A DNA stretch of 64,000 nt from Peredibacter sp045999315. Lineage in GTDB: Bacteria; Bdellovibrionota; Bacteriovoracia; Bacteriovoracales; Bacteriovoracaceae. Position 1 is the first letter of the stretch; the number at the start of each line of letters is the position of its first letter. Where the stretch lies: positions 3,100,001 through 3,164,000 of the forward strand of contig NZ_CP174607.1 of the NCBI RefSeq assembly GCF_045999315.1, given 5' to 3'. This document shows positions 15,665 through 24,480 of this stretch, piece by piece. A model generated the notes under the pieces. The model had not been told where the DNA came from. It did not search any database and saw nothing but the letters and a program-made list of their open reading frames with translations. The position numbers and the translations under genes are program-made.

Positions 15665-17344
15665 TTATTTTTTAGCGGCCAAAACTTCGGCACGAAGATC
15701 TTTACGAAGGATCTTACCTACGTTCGACTTCGGAAGCTCCTTACGGAACTCAATCGCCTTTGGAACTTTATAGCTTGTGAGATGCTCACGACAGAACTTC
15801 ATCAGTTCTTCACTCGTTAATGATTCATCTTTTTTCACAACAAAAAGTTTCACCACTTCGCCTGACTTCTCGTCTGGCATACCAATCGCCGCAACTTCGA
15901 GAACTTTCTCGTGCTGAACAACCACGTCTTCAAGTTCATTTGGATAAACGTTGAAGCCCGAAACAAGGATCATGTCTTTCTTACGATCAACGATCTTAAC
16001 GAATCCTTGCTCAGTCATGAAACCCAGGTCACCAGTCTTAAAGAAACCGTCTTGAGTCATCACTTTCGCGGTTTCTTCAGGGCGATTATAGTAACCGGCC
16101 ATTACCTGAGGACCACGAATACAAAGCTCGCCGATCTCACCTAGAGGAACTGTCTTGCCGTTATCATCTTTAATTTCTACGTCAGTAGAAGAGATCGGTA
16201 GACCAATGAAGCCGTTATACTCTTTAAGAGTCATTGGGTTAATACAAGCGGCCGGAGAAGTCTCAGTCAGACCGTAGGCCTCAATCAGAGGGCGGCCAGT
16301 GACTTGCTTCCACCGTTCAGCAACTGCTTTCTGAACGGCCATACCACCACCTAAGGTCAAACGTAGGTGAGAGAAATCCAGTTTTCTGAAACCTTCATTA
16401 TTAAGTAGACCATTAAAGAGTGTGTTCACACCAGTGAAGGCCGTGAATTTCCACTTAGAAAGTTCTTTCACGAAACCAGGAATATCTCTTGGGTTAGTGA
16501 TCAGAACGTTAAGAGCTCCGATTGAACTGAAGATGAAGCAGTTCGCAGTCAAAGAGAAGATGTGATACAGCGGAAGTGGAGTGATAATAATCTCCTTCCC
16601 TTCTGTAATGTAATCTTTGATCCAAGCGCGGGCCTGAACCATGTTGGCCACGATATTTTTGTGAGTGAGAATGGCACCTTTCGCCACACCAGTTGTACCA
16701 CCGGTGTATTGAAGGAAAGCAATATCTTCCAGCTTCACTTGAGGTTTTCTGAATGAACCAGCGTCACCTTTCTCAACTGCGGCCTTAAAGTCAATGGCAC
16801 TTGGAATATCAAACTCCGGAACCATCTTTTTTACATTTTTAATCACGAAATTCACGATGTAGTTTTTCGGAAATTTCAGATAATCACCAATCTGAGTGAT
16901 GAGAACATTCTTAACAGGAGTGTTCTTAAGCACTTTCTGAAGAACGTGAGCAGAGTTAGCAAAAATAACGATGGTCTTTACGTCCGCATCTTTTAACTGG
17001 TGCTCAAGTTCGCGAGGAGTATAAAGCGGGTTTACGTTCACCGCGATCATCCCCGCACGAAGAATACCAAACAGGGCCACAGGGTATTGAAGAATGTTTG
17101 GCATCATGATGGCCACACGATCACCCTTCTGCAGATGAAGATCATTCTGAAGATAGCTTGCGAATTTGCGGCTTAGTAAATCAATCTCACCATAAGTAAG
17201 AGTTGTTCCCATGTTGTGAAATGCAGGATTACTTTTGTACTTTGTAAAACTGATTTCTAGAACCTCGTTAATCGAAGAATACTCAGCGGGATTAATCTCG
17301 TGAGGAACTCCTGGATCGTAAGCTTTGTGCCAGATTTTCGTCAT
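15665..17344 (-). CDS. fadD: Long-chain acyl-CoA synthetase
   Basis: A 559-residue ATP-dependent acyl-CoA ligase. It has the AMP-binding P-loop YTGGTTGVAKGAILTHKN, the AYGLTETSP adenine motif, the TGDLG motif, and the C-terminal RKKDMILVSGFNVYPNELE hinge with the catalytic Lys in NVGKILRKDLR. Length and motifs fit bacterial FadD, which activates fatty acids for beta-oxidation or lipid recycling. In a predator it would let prey fatty acids be used directly. GGAGA precedes the ATG. The hpf gene lies upstream with a 12-nt gap, so the two appear cotranscribed and end at a strong terminator. Confidence 0.95.
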   Translation of the reverse strand: MTKIWHKAYDPGVPHEINPAEYSSINEVLEISFTKYKSNPAFHNMGTTLTYGEIDLLSRKFASYLQNDLHLQKGDRVAIMMPNILQYPVALFGILRAGMIAVNVNPLYTPRELEHQLKDADVKTIVIFANSAHVLQKVLKNTPVKNVLITQIGDYLKFPKNYIVNFVIKNVKKMVPEFDIPSAIDFKAAVEKGDAGSFRKPQVKLEDIAFLQYTGGTTGVAKGAILTHKNIVANMVQARAWIKDYITEGKEIIITPLPLYHIFSLTANCFIFSSIGALNVLITNPRDIPGFVKELSKWKFTAFTGVNTLFNGLLNNEGFRKLDFSHLRLTLGGGMAVQKAVAERWKQVTGRPLIEAYGLTETSPAACINPMTLKEYNGFIGLPISSTDVEIKDDNGKTVPLGEIGELCIRGPQVMAGYYNRPEETAKVMTQDGFFKTGDLGFMTEQGFVKIVDRKKDMILVSGFNVYPNELEDVVVQHEKVLEVAAIGMPDEKSGEVVKLFVVKKDESLTSEELMKFCREHLTSYKVPKAIEFRKELPKSNVGKILRKDLRAEVLAAKK

Positions 17345-17356
17345 TTTTGTCTCCGG

Positions 17357-17617
17357 TTACTTCATTTGATTCTGTATTTTTTGAACGATAATATCGAATG
17401 TTTTGTAAAGGTCATCAGAATGTGCTTTAGCAAAGTATTCCTGATGGCCAGCATGGACAGAAACTTCTGAACAATGATCAACGCCATCTTTCCAACAAGT
17501 CCAACGAATATCAGCTTGTGGCCCAAACCACTTCACGAATTTTTCAGACTTATCGCGAATGACTTGATCAAGGGCAGGTGTGTGCTCCATGTGGCGAAAG
17601 GTGATATTGACGTTCAT
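17357..17617 (-). CDS. hpf: Ribosome hibernation promoting factor, short HPF/RaiA type
   Basis: ATG 17617 is preceded by AAGGAG at a good distance; a longer frame to 17662 has no support. The 86-residue product has the HPF/RaiA fold signature MNVNITFRHMEHTPALDQVIRDK, Lys-rich helix, and EVSVHAGHQEYFAKAHSDDLYKTFDIIVQKIQNQ. It would bind the 30S decoding centre during starvation. It lacks the C-terminal dimerisation tail of long HPF. A perfect TATAAT on the minus strand (17642-17647) gives a short leader. Placing it before fadD suggests expression when nutrients run low, for example in the free-swimming attack phase (inference). Confidence 0.8.
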   Translation of the reverse strand: MNVNITFRHMEHTPALDQVIRDKSEKFVKWFGPQADIRWTCWKDGVDHCSEVSVHAGHQEYFAKAHSDDLYKTFDIIVQKIQNQMK

Positions 17618-17641
17618 ATTTTGCTCCTTGTTGAGTCTTTT

Positions 17642-17647
17642 ATTATA
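17642..17647 (-). promoter_or_regulatory. -10 box of the hpf-fadD transcript
   Basis: A perfect TATAAT on the minus strand, about 25 nt before the hpf ATG, leaving room for the visible Shine-Dalgarno. No convincing -35 was seen. Confidence 0.5.
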
Positions 17648-17703
17648 GGAGCTTAGACACAATGACTTAGAGTATTAACGTTAAAATATTTTAAGTTGGC
17701 CGA

Positions 17704-18444
17704 CTATTCCGGTTTGTTTTGTAAAACCATGCGAACAGCTGCGGGCAGTATTTCTGCCGGTATGTCCATGAAGCTGCGATGGGGAACAAAACCGTACTGT
17801 CCATAATAGTAAAAATACACAATATTGAAATGGGCCTCATTGAGCTCTCTTTCTAAATCCAGAGAATCAAGAATACGTCTCACAGGAGTCCACTTCCCAA
17901 ACATTTGCCACAGAACGTTTCGTTCATCGAACATAAATCCGTCTGGGATATAGAGCTTCTTTCGATGAACCATGGTTTCGGCCACAAAAATTCCACCCGG
18001 GGCCAGATGATCTGTGATTAAGCGATAATAACTTGCTCGGTCCGGGTCTTCGGTCAGGCAATGAAGAAGATGGGAATCAACGATCAAGTCATACTTCTGG
18101 TTAAGCTCAAGGTCCGGATGAGTGACGTCCCCAACCACCGTGGTGACCTCATGACCTTCAAGAGCAAAAATATTTTTTGCCTGATCTAAAGCAGTAGGGG
18201 AGAAATCTACGAGTGTGACCTTGGCCCCCAGACGAGCGAGAAGAAGTCCAAGTCCTCCCCTACCCGCTCCGGTTTCAAGAACTTTTAAACCATTCCAGTC
18301 AAGATTTGGGAGGAAGCGATCTTTTGATTCAGTCACCAAATTGAAAAGGCCCTTGGAGTAAGTGGTCACCTCATGCAGAAGTTCCGATGCTCCACGCCCG
18401 CGTTCCATGTTGTATGAATCTTCGTAGTATTCCTGTAAACTCAT
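17704..18444 (-). CDS. Class I SAM-dependent methyltransferase
   Basis: A 246-residue protein with the SAM-binding motif I LKVLETGAGRGGLGLLLARLG, a following acidic strand TLVDFSP, and motif LNQKYDLIVDSHLLHCL. It belongs to the small-molecule methyltransferase group (Methyltransf_25/11 type); the substrate is unknown. The ATG at 18444 has TACACT 6 nt upstream and a TTGCTT -35 at 17-nt spacing, with no Shine-Dalgarno. Its promoter overlaps that of the divergent hydrolase gene. Confidence 0.85.
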   Translation of the reverse strand: MSLQEYYEDSYNMERGRGASELLHEVTTYSKGLFNLVTESKDRFLPNLDWNGLKVLETGAGRGGLGLLLARLGAKVTLVDFSPTALDQAKNIFALEGHEVTTVVGDVTHPDLELNQKYDLIVDSHLLHCLTEDPDRASYYRLITDHLAPGGIFVAETMVHRKKLYIPDGFMFDERNVLWQMFGKWTPVRRILDSLDLERELNEAHFNIVYFYYYGQYGFVPHRSFMDIPAEILPAAVRMVLQNKPE

Positions 18445-18450
18445 AGAAAA

Positions 18451-18460
18451 AGTGTAGAAT
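18451..18460. promoter_or_regulatory. Overlapping divergent -10 boxes
   Basis: TACACT (minus strand, 18451-18456) serves the methyltransferase and TAGAAT (plus strand, 18455-18460) serves the hydrolase. Each ends 6-7 nt before its ATG. The two boxes share two bases, so polymerase cannot occupy both at once. Confidence 0.5.
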
Positions 18461-18467
18461 GCTCCCT

Positions 18468-19223
18468 ATGACTAAGCAAAAACAATTTTATCTTATTCGT
18501 GGTCTTATCCGAGAAAAAGGACACTGGGGTCATTTCATTCATCATCTAGAAGAGGCTTTTCCTGGATCGAAAATCACGACCATTGATATTCCCGGTGCGG
18601 GTGACTACTTCAAATCCCCTTCTCCACTCTCTGTTTCAAAAATGGTTGAAGAAATGCGTCGGGATTATCTGAAAAATCGAGATCCAAATCTAGAGCCAAA
18701 CCTCATCGCCATTTCACTGGGTGGAATGATTACCGTTGAGTGGCTTAGAAAATATCCACTGGACTTCGCCAGGGCAACACTCATTAACACCAGTTTCGGT
18801 GGCATCTCGCCAGTCCACAAGCGCCTCATGCCCAAAGCCTTCTTTCATCTTTTAAAGGTCCCGGTCTTAAAAGGCAGAGTCAAAGAATCCCGCATTTTGG
18901 AATTAGTGACTAATCATAAAGAAGTTTTCAATGAGACCCTGGATTCATGGGAAGTCATTCAACGAGAGAGACCCGTGAGTACCGCAAACACCTTCAAACA
19001 GCTTCTTGCAGGGGCATGTTTTAATGTGGGTAAATTCACGCCTCCCGTTCCTTTACTCATCATTGCTTCAACTAAAGACCGTATGGTGAGTGTGGATTGC
19101 TCAAGGTCCATTGCAAAGAAATGGAACCTTCCCATCATAGAACATCCAACGGGAGGTCATGACCTCACCGTGGATGATCCGAAATGGGTCGCTTTAAAAA
19201 TTAAATTGTTCGCATCTAACTGA
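18468..19223 (+). CDS. Alpha/beta-hydrolase
   Basis: The second ATG (18468) is chosen because TAGAAT ends 7 nt before it; the ATG at 18459 overlaps that box. The 251-residue protein has an alpha/beta-hydrolase order: a first strand FYLIRGLIREKGHWG, nucleophile elbow AISLGGM (Ser), STKDRMV for the acid and GGHDLTVDDP for the catalytic His. It resembles thioesterase/lysophospholipase-like enzymes. The substrate is unknown. Confidence 0.82.
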   Translation: MTKQKQFYLIRGLIREKGHWGHFIHHLEEAFPGSKITTIDIPGAGDYFKSPSPLSVSKMVEEMRRDYLKNRDPNLEPNLIAISLGGMITVEWLRKYPLDFARATLINTSFGGISPVHKRLMPKAFFHLLKVPVLKGRVKESRILELVTNHKEVFNETLDSWEVIQRERPVSTANTFKQLLAGACFNVGKFTPPVPLLIIASTKDRMVSVDCSRSIAKKWNLPIIEHPTGGHDLTVDDPKWVALKIKLFASN

Positions 19224-19235
19224 GGATAAATATCC

Positions 19236-19265
19236 CAAAAAAAGTCCTGCTTCGGCGGGACTTTT
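19236..19265. terminator. Bidirectional rho-independent terminator
   Basis: Stem 19244-19250 with 19255-19261 (one wobble pair) and a TTCG loop, flanked by an A-run on the left and a T-run on the right. It ends both the plus-strand hydrolase gene and the minus-strand transposase-like gene. Confidence 0.85.
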
Positions 19266-19269
19266 TGCT

Positions 19270-20364
19270 TTAGGCAGCGATTGTTTGTCTTGAAAACGGG
19301 TAAATGCGGTTCATAAAGTTCATTTCTCTCTCGTCTAGTTTTACTTGTGTCTTTAATTTTCTGATCCCAAAAACGTCTTCAAAACTCATCACTTTGTCTG
19401 CGACTCCCACATACATTGCCGGTGACCATTCGTGAGCGTGAGGATCAAATTTGATCTTCTTCACAAACTTCGTGTTCATGAAATTCCGGTAGATTTTCAT
19501 GAGTTGAATCTTCTCAAGAAGTCCTGCTTCGTGCTTTTGAAAGGCAATGGTCTCGCGTTTTTGTGAAGACAAAAAGTGACGATACAAATTGTGCAATCTA
19601 TTTATCGGAAACAATGGATTCGATGGATCCCGTTTAACTTCAGAGTTAATTGTCACGTGCTCCATCCGAAAGTCAAAACTTCGAATCGCTCGCTCGTACG
19701 CCTTATGCTCATCAGAGTAAAGAGTTTTTCCACCGCCCATTGAAGACAAATTTTTCAGTACATAAATGGACTCTTCATAGACTGAACTCTGAGGGTAAAG
19801 GCCATACTTCATAATGAGTTCGCGATTCTTTCTCTTCTGCTCCTCGGTCATTCGCCCTTTGCGATTTAGTGGTGAGAATGTGTTGTGATAAATGAACATA
19901 GAATGACTTCCAACCGCGGTGTTGATGTAACAGGGAGAGAACTGAGAATGAGTGAAGGTCTCAAAGCCATCATAGGCAACATTTTCATTGAGTGTTCTTG
20001 GAAAGTACTCCTTCTCAAAAATCAAAGACTGCCGTGCCATCGTTTTTAGTCGATCACGAACTGTACCTTCATTCACTTTCAGGAGTCTTGCGATAGTGTT
20101 GTTACTCACTCCGCTCATGGATTGATGAAGAACTTTTTCGGCGAGATTTGCCAAGCGCTTTCGAAAGTCCAAGGTAAATGTATTACTTGAAAACTGTTCC
20201 CCACAGGACTTGCATTTGAACCGTTGATTCAGAAAAGGCGGCTTATCAGTTTTAGTCCAACCGTTTTTTACATAAAACTTCTCATTTGTTCCAAAATGAA
20301 ACAAGCATCGAGAATTGGGGCAAAAGGGTGGGATCAATTGTAATTGACCAGGGTTTTTAGACAT
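19270..20364 (-). CDS. Transposase-like protein with zinc ribbon and DDE-type core
   Basis: A 364-residue protein. The N-terminus has a CxxxxC...CxxC zinc ribbon (CPNSRC...CKSC), then a helix-turn-helix (NTIARLLKVNEGTVRDRLKTM), then an RNase H-like core with AYDGFETFTHSQFSP (first Asp) and LYSDEHKAYERA (second Asp). This is the layout of IS1/IS1595-like transposases. I could not assign the last acidic residue with certainty. No inverted terminal repeats or target duplications are visible around it, and a normal terminator abuts the 3' end, so it may be a domesticated or immobile copy. The frame is intact. Confidence 0.65.
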   Translation of the reverse strand: MSKNPGQLQLIPPFCPNSRCLFHFGTNEKFYVKNGWTKTDKPPFLNQRFKCKSCGEQFSSNTFTLDFRKRLANLAEKVLHQSMSGVSNNTIARLLKVNEGTVRDRLKTMARQSLIFEKEYFPRTLNENVAYDGFETFTHSQFSPCYINTAVGSHSMFIYHNTFSPLNRKGRMTEEQKRKNRELIMKYGLYPQSSVYEESIYVLKNLSSMGGGKTLYSDEHKAYERAIRSFDFRMEHVTINSEVKRDPSNPLFPINRLHNLYRHFLSSQKRETIAFQKHEAGLLEKIQLMKIYRNFMNTKFVKKIKFDPHAHEWSPAMYVGVADKVMSFEDVFGIRKLKTQVKLDEREMNFMNRIYPFSRQTIAA

Positions 20365-20380
20365 TGGCCCGGTTTGATGA

Positions 20381-20401
20381 AAAAACTAGGCCAGTTTTTT
20401 G
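20381..20401. repeat. AT-rich inverted repeat upstream of the transposase-like gene
   Basis: AAAAAACT and AGTTTTTT arms surround AGGCC. It could be a weak two-way terminator for the large gene to the right, or a binding site for the transposase-like protein. Confidence 0.4.
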
Positions 20402-20511
20402 AAGTACTAACTCTACAGGATTCAAAGGAGTGAGGAGCTAAGCAATAAAATTATTGCCATCCAACATCGGGAAAAAATATCGGTTAGAATCCCCAGTTCT
20501 CTGCGGACAAT

Positions 20512-23500
20512 TTAAGGATTTTTCTTAACGGCCATCTTGAGTGCTTCAAGTGTGGCACCTGATTTTCTCACTGGTTTAAAGAAGAGCTTACTGCCTTCTT
20601 TTACCACGTAGAATTCCAAAGGCTCTTTTTTATCAGACTTAACCACCATGCGAACTGGTTGATTGGAGTCCATGCTGTTTAAGATTTTTTCTTGATAACG
20701 TTTTAGGGTCTCAACGTTTTGAGATTCAAATCCCATATAGTCGGCCGCAGGAACATTAATCGCATAATCACTGGCACCATTAACGGCGTTCCCCATTGAT
20801 TTAAGAACAGGAGTTTCCGCATCACTTGCCACCACTATCATGCCATCAGATGATTTTTGAATTTTACCGGTCTTCGCCTCTTGGGCCTCTAAAAGAGCAG
20901 TGTTAAAGTTACCGGCCGCGCGGCTTGAACCACGAGTTGTGGACGACACTCTGGCCGAACTACCACCTGAGCCACCCGTTGAACCACCGGCCGTTCCTCC
21001 GGCCGTACCACCATAAGAAGAGTCACCATAGCTTGAAGGCGAACGGTTACTTTGGTTATCGAAACTATCGAAGTCTTGATTGGCCTGGAAATTATTTGAA
21101 GCGGGTCTTCTTATTGCCTTTTCAGACTTAGTAGAGGCCGCGACCTTATTCTCAGCTTCGGCAAGCTCGCTGGTCTTCTTGCTTAACTGTTCAATCAGTT
21201 TTTGATACTTGGCCTCATTTTCAGTTTTTTGGGCAAGAAGGTCTTCCATCATTTTCATGCGAGCTTCAAGACTTTCTCTTTGGGCCGCACTTGTTGCCGC
21301 AGCGATCTCCTTCTTAGATTTCAGGATTTCTTCCTGGGCCTCAGCACGGATTCTTTCTTTCTCATCATCAGTTAACTTTTTATCATCATTGGCCGTAGAT
21401 GCCGCAGAAGGCGTAATAGACGAAGATCCCAAAAATTGTGGTGACACATCTTCTACAGGAGCGACACCAGCAACTCCACCCATCGAACTGGCAAGATTCT
21501 CCATCCCTCTGGCAAAGCTAGAGAAAGTGGATCCCTCTGATGAAGTCGGAACAACGTTTACGACTTCGTTATTAGCATCATCTTTCAAATTTGATCTGCT
21601 ACCACCGAAAAGTTCCGTAATTTCATTTAAAAGAGTCTTTGAGCGCTCCAATGAGTTCTTACTATTGGCAACACTCTTCGCGTTTGACTCACTCATCCCT
21701 GTACTGGCGTTATAGGCCTCAGTTACGTTCTCTAATGCGTCCATTTCTTGTTTGTCAGCGAGCTTATTTTCACTGCGCTCAATTTCAGTATATTCCTGTC
21801 TGAAACTCTGACGAAGTTTAACCATACTTTCGTTGCTTGGCCTAGCTCTACAGGCTTCATTGGCAGCATTTGTTTTACAGAATTCGTTTTTGTACTCAAA
21901 AAAGTTAAGAGGCCTCTTACCAGGCGTATGAGAGACCCAACGAGCGTTACAGGCCTTATCATTAAAACGTTTAAAATCAGGATTTTTATTTATGTCAGGA
22001 TCGAAGTTGTCCAGATTCTGAAAAGTAACATCCGAGGTAAGATCTTCGGCCCCAATGTCCTCTTCTTTCATTTGTTTTTCAGCATCGGACAGAACTGAAC
22101 AATACATGGCATAGGACTCAACACATTTTGCGACATCCACTGCACCTGCTTTACATTCTGAAGGCGACAGTAAATCCGTTTTATCAGCAAACCATGCTTC
22201 AAGACCTTTTTGAGTTGTAGGAAGCTTTGGTGGTTTTAGGTTGTTCGGATCTTTTAATTTCTCAAGCTCACGGTAGTAAGATTTTTCCACCTCAAGGTTG
22301 GTCAAGTAACCCACTTGAGGATCAGAGAAAAAGGCAGTGGATTTTTCACGGAATTCTTCCACACTCTTTCTCTTTGATGGATCCAAATTTTTAATGATAT
22401 TGAAAAGCTTCTCTTTATGGGCCTGAAGTGGTGTCCATGCAGGATTGTTGATGACATCCGCTTGTTCTTTACTGCTCAGACCGGCACTTTTAAAGTAGGC
22501 CTCATTTGATTGAAGACTTACGTTAAAAAAGTTTTTGATCATAGGATTGCGATTCAAAAATCCCATGCGTGATCGAATGACACTAATTCTGCTTTCATTC
22601 GTTTTACGATCACTATCGCTAAGTCGCTGCAGTTCTGTTTCAAGAAGATTGTAGTCCCAGTCTGCGATTCTAAACTCAGATCCTTTTAATTGGGTAAAGA
22701 AGCTCGAATCACTCTTAGGGATCTGCTTAAAAGCAAGATACTCACGGGCACTCACACATTGGCCCGGGGCCATTTCTTTGTTAGTTAAAAGTGTAATATC
22801 GGCCTGTGGTAATACAAAATTATTCATCGCCTCTTTAAGACCATTAACCAGGCTGCCTTTGTCCTGACGCATTTCAGGATTTATCCATACTTTAAGAGAG
22901 TTCAGCCCTTTATTCTCAACATACTTCTCTGCTAGAGAATCAAGGGCCTTGCCTTTGATCGCCAACACTTGCTGGACGACTTTTTCTTCTTTAGCTGGAG
23001 TATTTGTAGAACTATCTTCAAGGATTTTTCTCATGCGACCCTGAGAATAGGCCTCGGTGAAACTTGTATCACCTTTGGATAAAATAGATGCCTGGAACAT
23101 CATCCCGTTCTGAAGGTCCTGTAATCTTTTTTGGGCGAGACCCATGTTTTCATAAAAGTACTTTAGGGCCTCGTCAGCATTTTGGGCCATTCTATCACGG
23201 CTACCTTTGGCCATAATATCTTTAATATCTTTATAAGGAGACTTTCCTAGGCAATCGCAAATAAGTTTATCTGATTCAAGATACTCACGCTGACTAAGAC
23301 CCGGATGGGTCGCTTCGGTTTTCTTTTGCTCCCAACACTGAACGGCCAGATCGGCCAATTCAGTTGTCCCTACATAATCTCGACCACAATTCATCTCCTC
23401 TGATTGTTTTCTTACGACATCGCCGTAAGTTAATTTCGATTGAGGAGCAATCACTTCAGCACTGGCCGAAAAAGCGAGGAGGCAGGAAATTGAGAGACTC

Positions 23501-23529
23501 GCAATTTTATGCATAAATACTCTTTTCAT
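20512..23529 (-). CDS. Large secreted protein with coiled coil and Gly/Ser-rich linker
   Basis: A 1005-residue protein with a signal peptide (cleavage near SASA-EV, residue 25). The start has AAGGTGA upstream. About residues 26-600 are helical with scattered cysteines. Residues about 720-800 form a Lys/Glu/Ala coiled coil. A Gly/Ser/Thr-rich low-complexity stretch with GGTAGGTAGG follows (about 840-870), and then a small C-terminal domain rich in beta strands. No enzymatic motif is seen. The design suggests a periplasmic or surface structural protein with a flexible linker. The family is not recognised; it is probably lineage-specific. Confidence 0.75.
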   Translation of the reverse strand: MKRVFMHKIASLSISCLLAFSASAEVIAPQSKLTYGDVVRKQSEEMNCGRDYVGTTELADLAVQCWEQKKTEATHPGLSQREYLESDKLICDCLGKSPYKDIKDIMAKGSRDRMAQNADEALKYFYENMGLAQKRLQDLQNGMMFQASILSKGDTSFTEAYSQGRMRKILEDSSTNTPAKEEKVVQQVLAIKGKALDSLAEKYVENKGLNSLKVWINPEMRQDKGSLVNGLKEAMNNFVLPQADITLLTNKEMAPGQCVSAREYLAFKQIPKSDSSFFTQLKGSEFRIADWDYNLLETELQRLSDSDRKTNESRISVIRSRMGFLNRNPMIKNFFNVSLQSNEAYFKSAGLSSKEQADVINNPAWTPLQAHKEKLFNIIKNLDPSKRKSVEEFREKSTAFFSDPQVGYLTNLEVEKSYYRELEKLKDPNNLKPPKLPTTQKGLEAWFADKTDLLSPSECKAGAVDVAKCVESYAMYCSVLSDAEKQMKEEDIGAEDLTSDVTFQNLDNFDPDINKNPDFKRFNDKACNARWVSHTPGKRPLNFFEYKNEFCKTNAANEACRARPSNESMVKLRQSFRQEYTEIERSENKLADKQEMDALENVTEAYNASTGMSESNAKSVANSKNSLERSKTLLNEITELFGGSRSNLKDDANNEVVNVVPTSSEGSTFSSFARGMENLASSMGGVAGVAPVEDVSPQFLGSSSITPSAASTANDDKKLTDDEKERIRAEAQEEILKSKKEIAAATSAAQRESLEARMKMMEDLLAQKTENEAKYQKLIEQLSKKTSELAEAENKVAASTKSEKAIRRPASNNFQANQDFDSFDNQSNRSPSSYGDSSYGGTAGGTAGGSTGGSGGSSARVSSTTRGSSRAAGNFNTALLEAQEAKTGKIQKSSDGMIVVASDAETPVLKSMGNAVNGASDYAINVPAADYMGFESQNVETLKRYQEKILNSMDSNQPVRMVVKSDKKEPLEFYVVKEGSKLFFKPVRKSGATLEALKMAVKKNP

Positions 23530-23632
23530 AATTCACCTTTACCCACATGCTTTTCGTCAGTTTTCCCTTAATACTTAATCATTCTAAGGGGAACCCCTCG
23601 AAACTACGGAAGGTGACCAAAAATCACACTTT

Positions 23633-23638
23633 TAGAGT
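23633..23638 (+). promoter_or_regulatory. -10 box, candidate leaderless promoter of mnmD
   Basis: TAGAGT ends 7 nt before the ATG at 23646. There is no Shine-Dalgarno. It helps to place the gene start. Confidence 0.45.
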
Positions 23639-23645
23639 GAAAACT

Positions 23646-24476
23646 ATGCCAATGAATGATGGCAATTGCGATTTCTTAAGCTATGCTTGGGCCATGACAA
23701 ATGGAATTCTCCCTCCTGGACACTCACTTGTTGAAACTCAAGACGGCTCTTTCACGCTCTTCTCAGAGGCGTTTCAAGAGGCCTGTCATTCCACGACAGG
23801 GGCCCGTGCGGAGACTCTTCTTCACTATGTGGAAGGCTGTCAGATTAAAAACAAACTTGGCGAGTTTTTCCCCCTCGTGATTTTAGAAGTTGGGTTCGGT
23901 TTGGGCGTGGGTTTTCTTACCACTCTTGAAGTCATTGGAACTGATAAACCGTGGCACTTCATTTCGATGGAGATTGATAAAAATCTCCTTGAATGGTTTC
24001 GTCAAAAATTTGCGGACCACGATTTTCTCAAACACTTAACTTGGAAAAAAGTTGGAGATCTCGAGCTCCTGGAGGCCGAATCTCTGGGATGCAAACTTAC
24101 GATTCTTGCCGGAGACGGACGAGAGACTCTCCCCCGCTACGTAAAAGAGCAACCGGTGAAATGGCATGCGATTTATCAAGACGCTTTTTCTCCGAAACGA
24201 AATCCGATTCTTTGGACCTCTGAATGGTTTCAATTTTTAAAAGAGCATGCTGATCAAGAGGTGATCCTCTCAACTTATTCGGCCAGCACATCAATCAGAA
24301 AAAGCCTTGCTGCTTCAGGTTGGAAAATTAAGAAAGGTGAAAAGTTTGGCCCTAAACGCACTAGCACACGGGCCACATTGACGGGAGAAACAGACCCGGA
24401 GATCATTCTCCAGATGGAACGCTCACCAGCGTTAGTGCTCTCTGATAGCAACATTAAAGAATTTCTGACAAAATAA
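23646..24476 (+). CDS. mnmD: MnmD-like tRNA 5-aminomethyl-2-thiouridine methyltransferase
   Basis: The ATG at 23646 (not 23547) is chosen: it follows a -10 box and removes a 33-residue Lys/Asn-rich extension absent from the family. The 276-residue protein has the DUF752/MnmD signature: PLVILEVGFGLGVGFLTTLE (SAM motif), YQDAFSPKRNPILWT (active-site DAFSPxxNPxLW) and LSTYSASTSIRKSLAASGW with KKGEKFGPKR. It would methylate the wobble-uridine modification intermediate of tRNA. It is a stand-alone methyltransferase, not fused to the oxidase half of MnmC. It is followed after 4 nt by a flavin oxidoreductase gene. Confidence 0.87.
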   Translation: MPMNDGNCDFLSYAWAMTNGILPPGHSLVETQDGSFTLFSEAFQEACHSTTGARAETLLHYVEGCQIKNKLGEFFPLVILEVGFGLGVGFLTTLEVIGTDKPWHFISMEIDKNLLEWFRQKFADHDFLKHLTWKKVGDLELLEAESLGCKLTILAGDGRETLPRYVKEQPVKWHAIYQDAFSPKRNPILWTSEWFQFLKEHADQEVILSTYSASTSIRKSLAASGWKIKKGEKFGPKRTSTRATLTGETDPEIILQMERSPALVLSDSNIKEFLTK

Positions 24477-24480
24477 ACCT

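Noticed and set aside
23547..23645. Upstream start for mnmD
   Set aside because: The extra 33 residues do not fit the family and cover the -10 box found just before the ATG at 23646.
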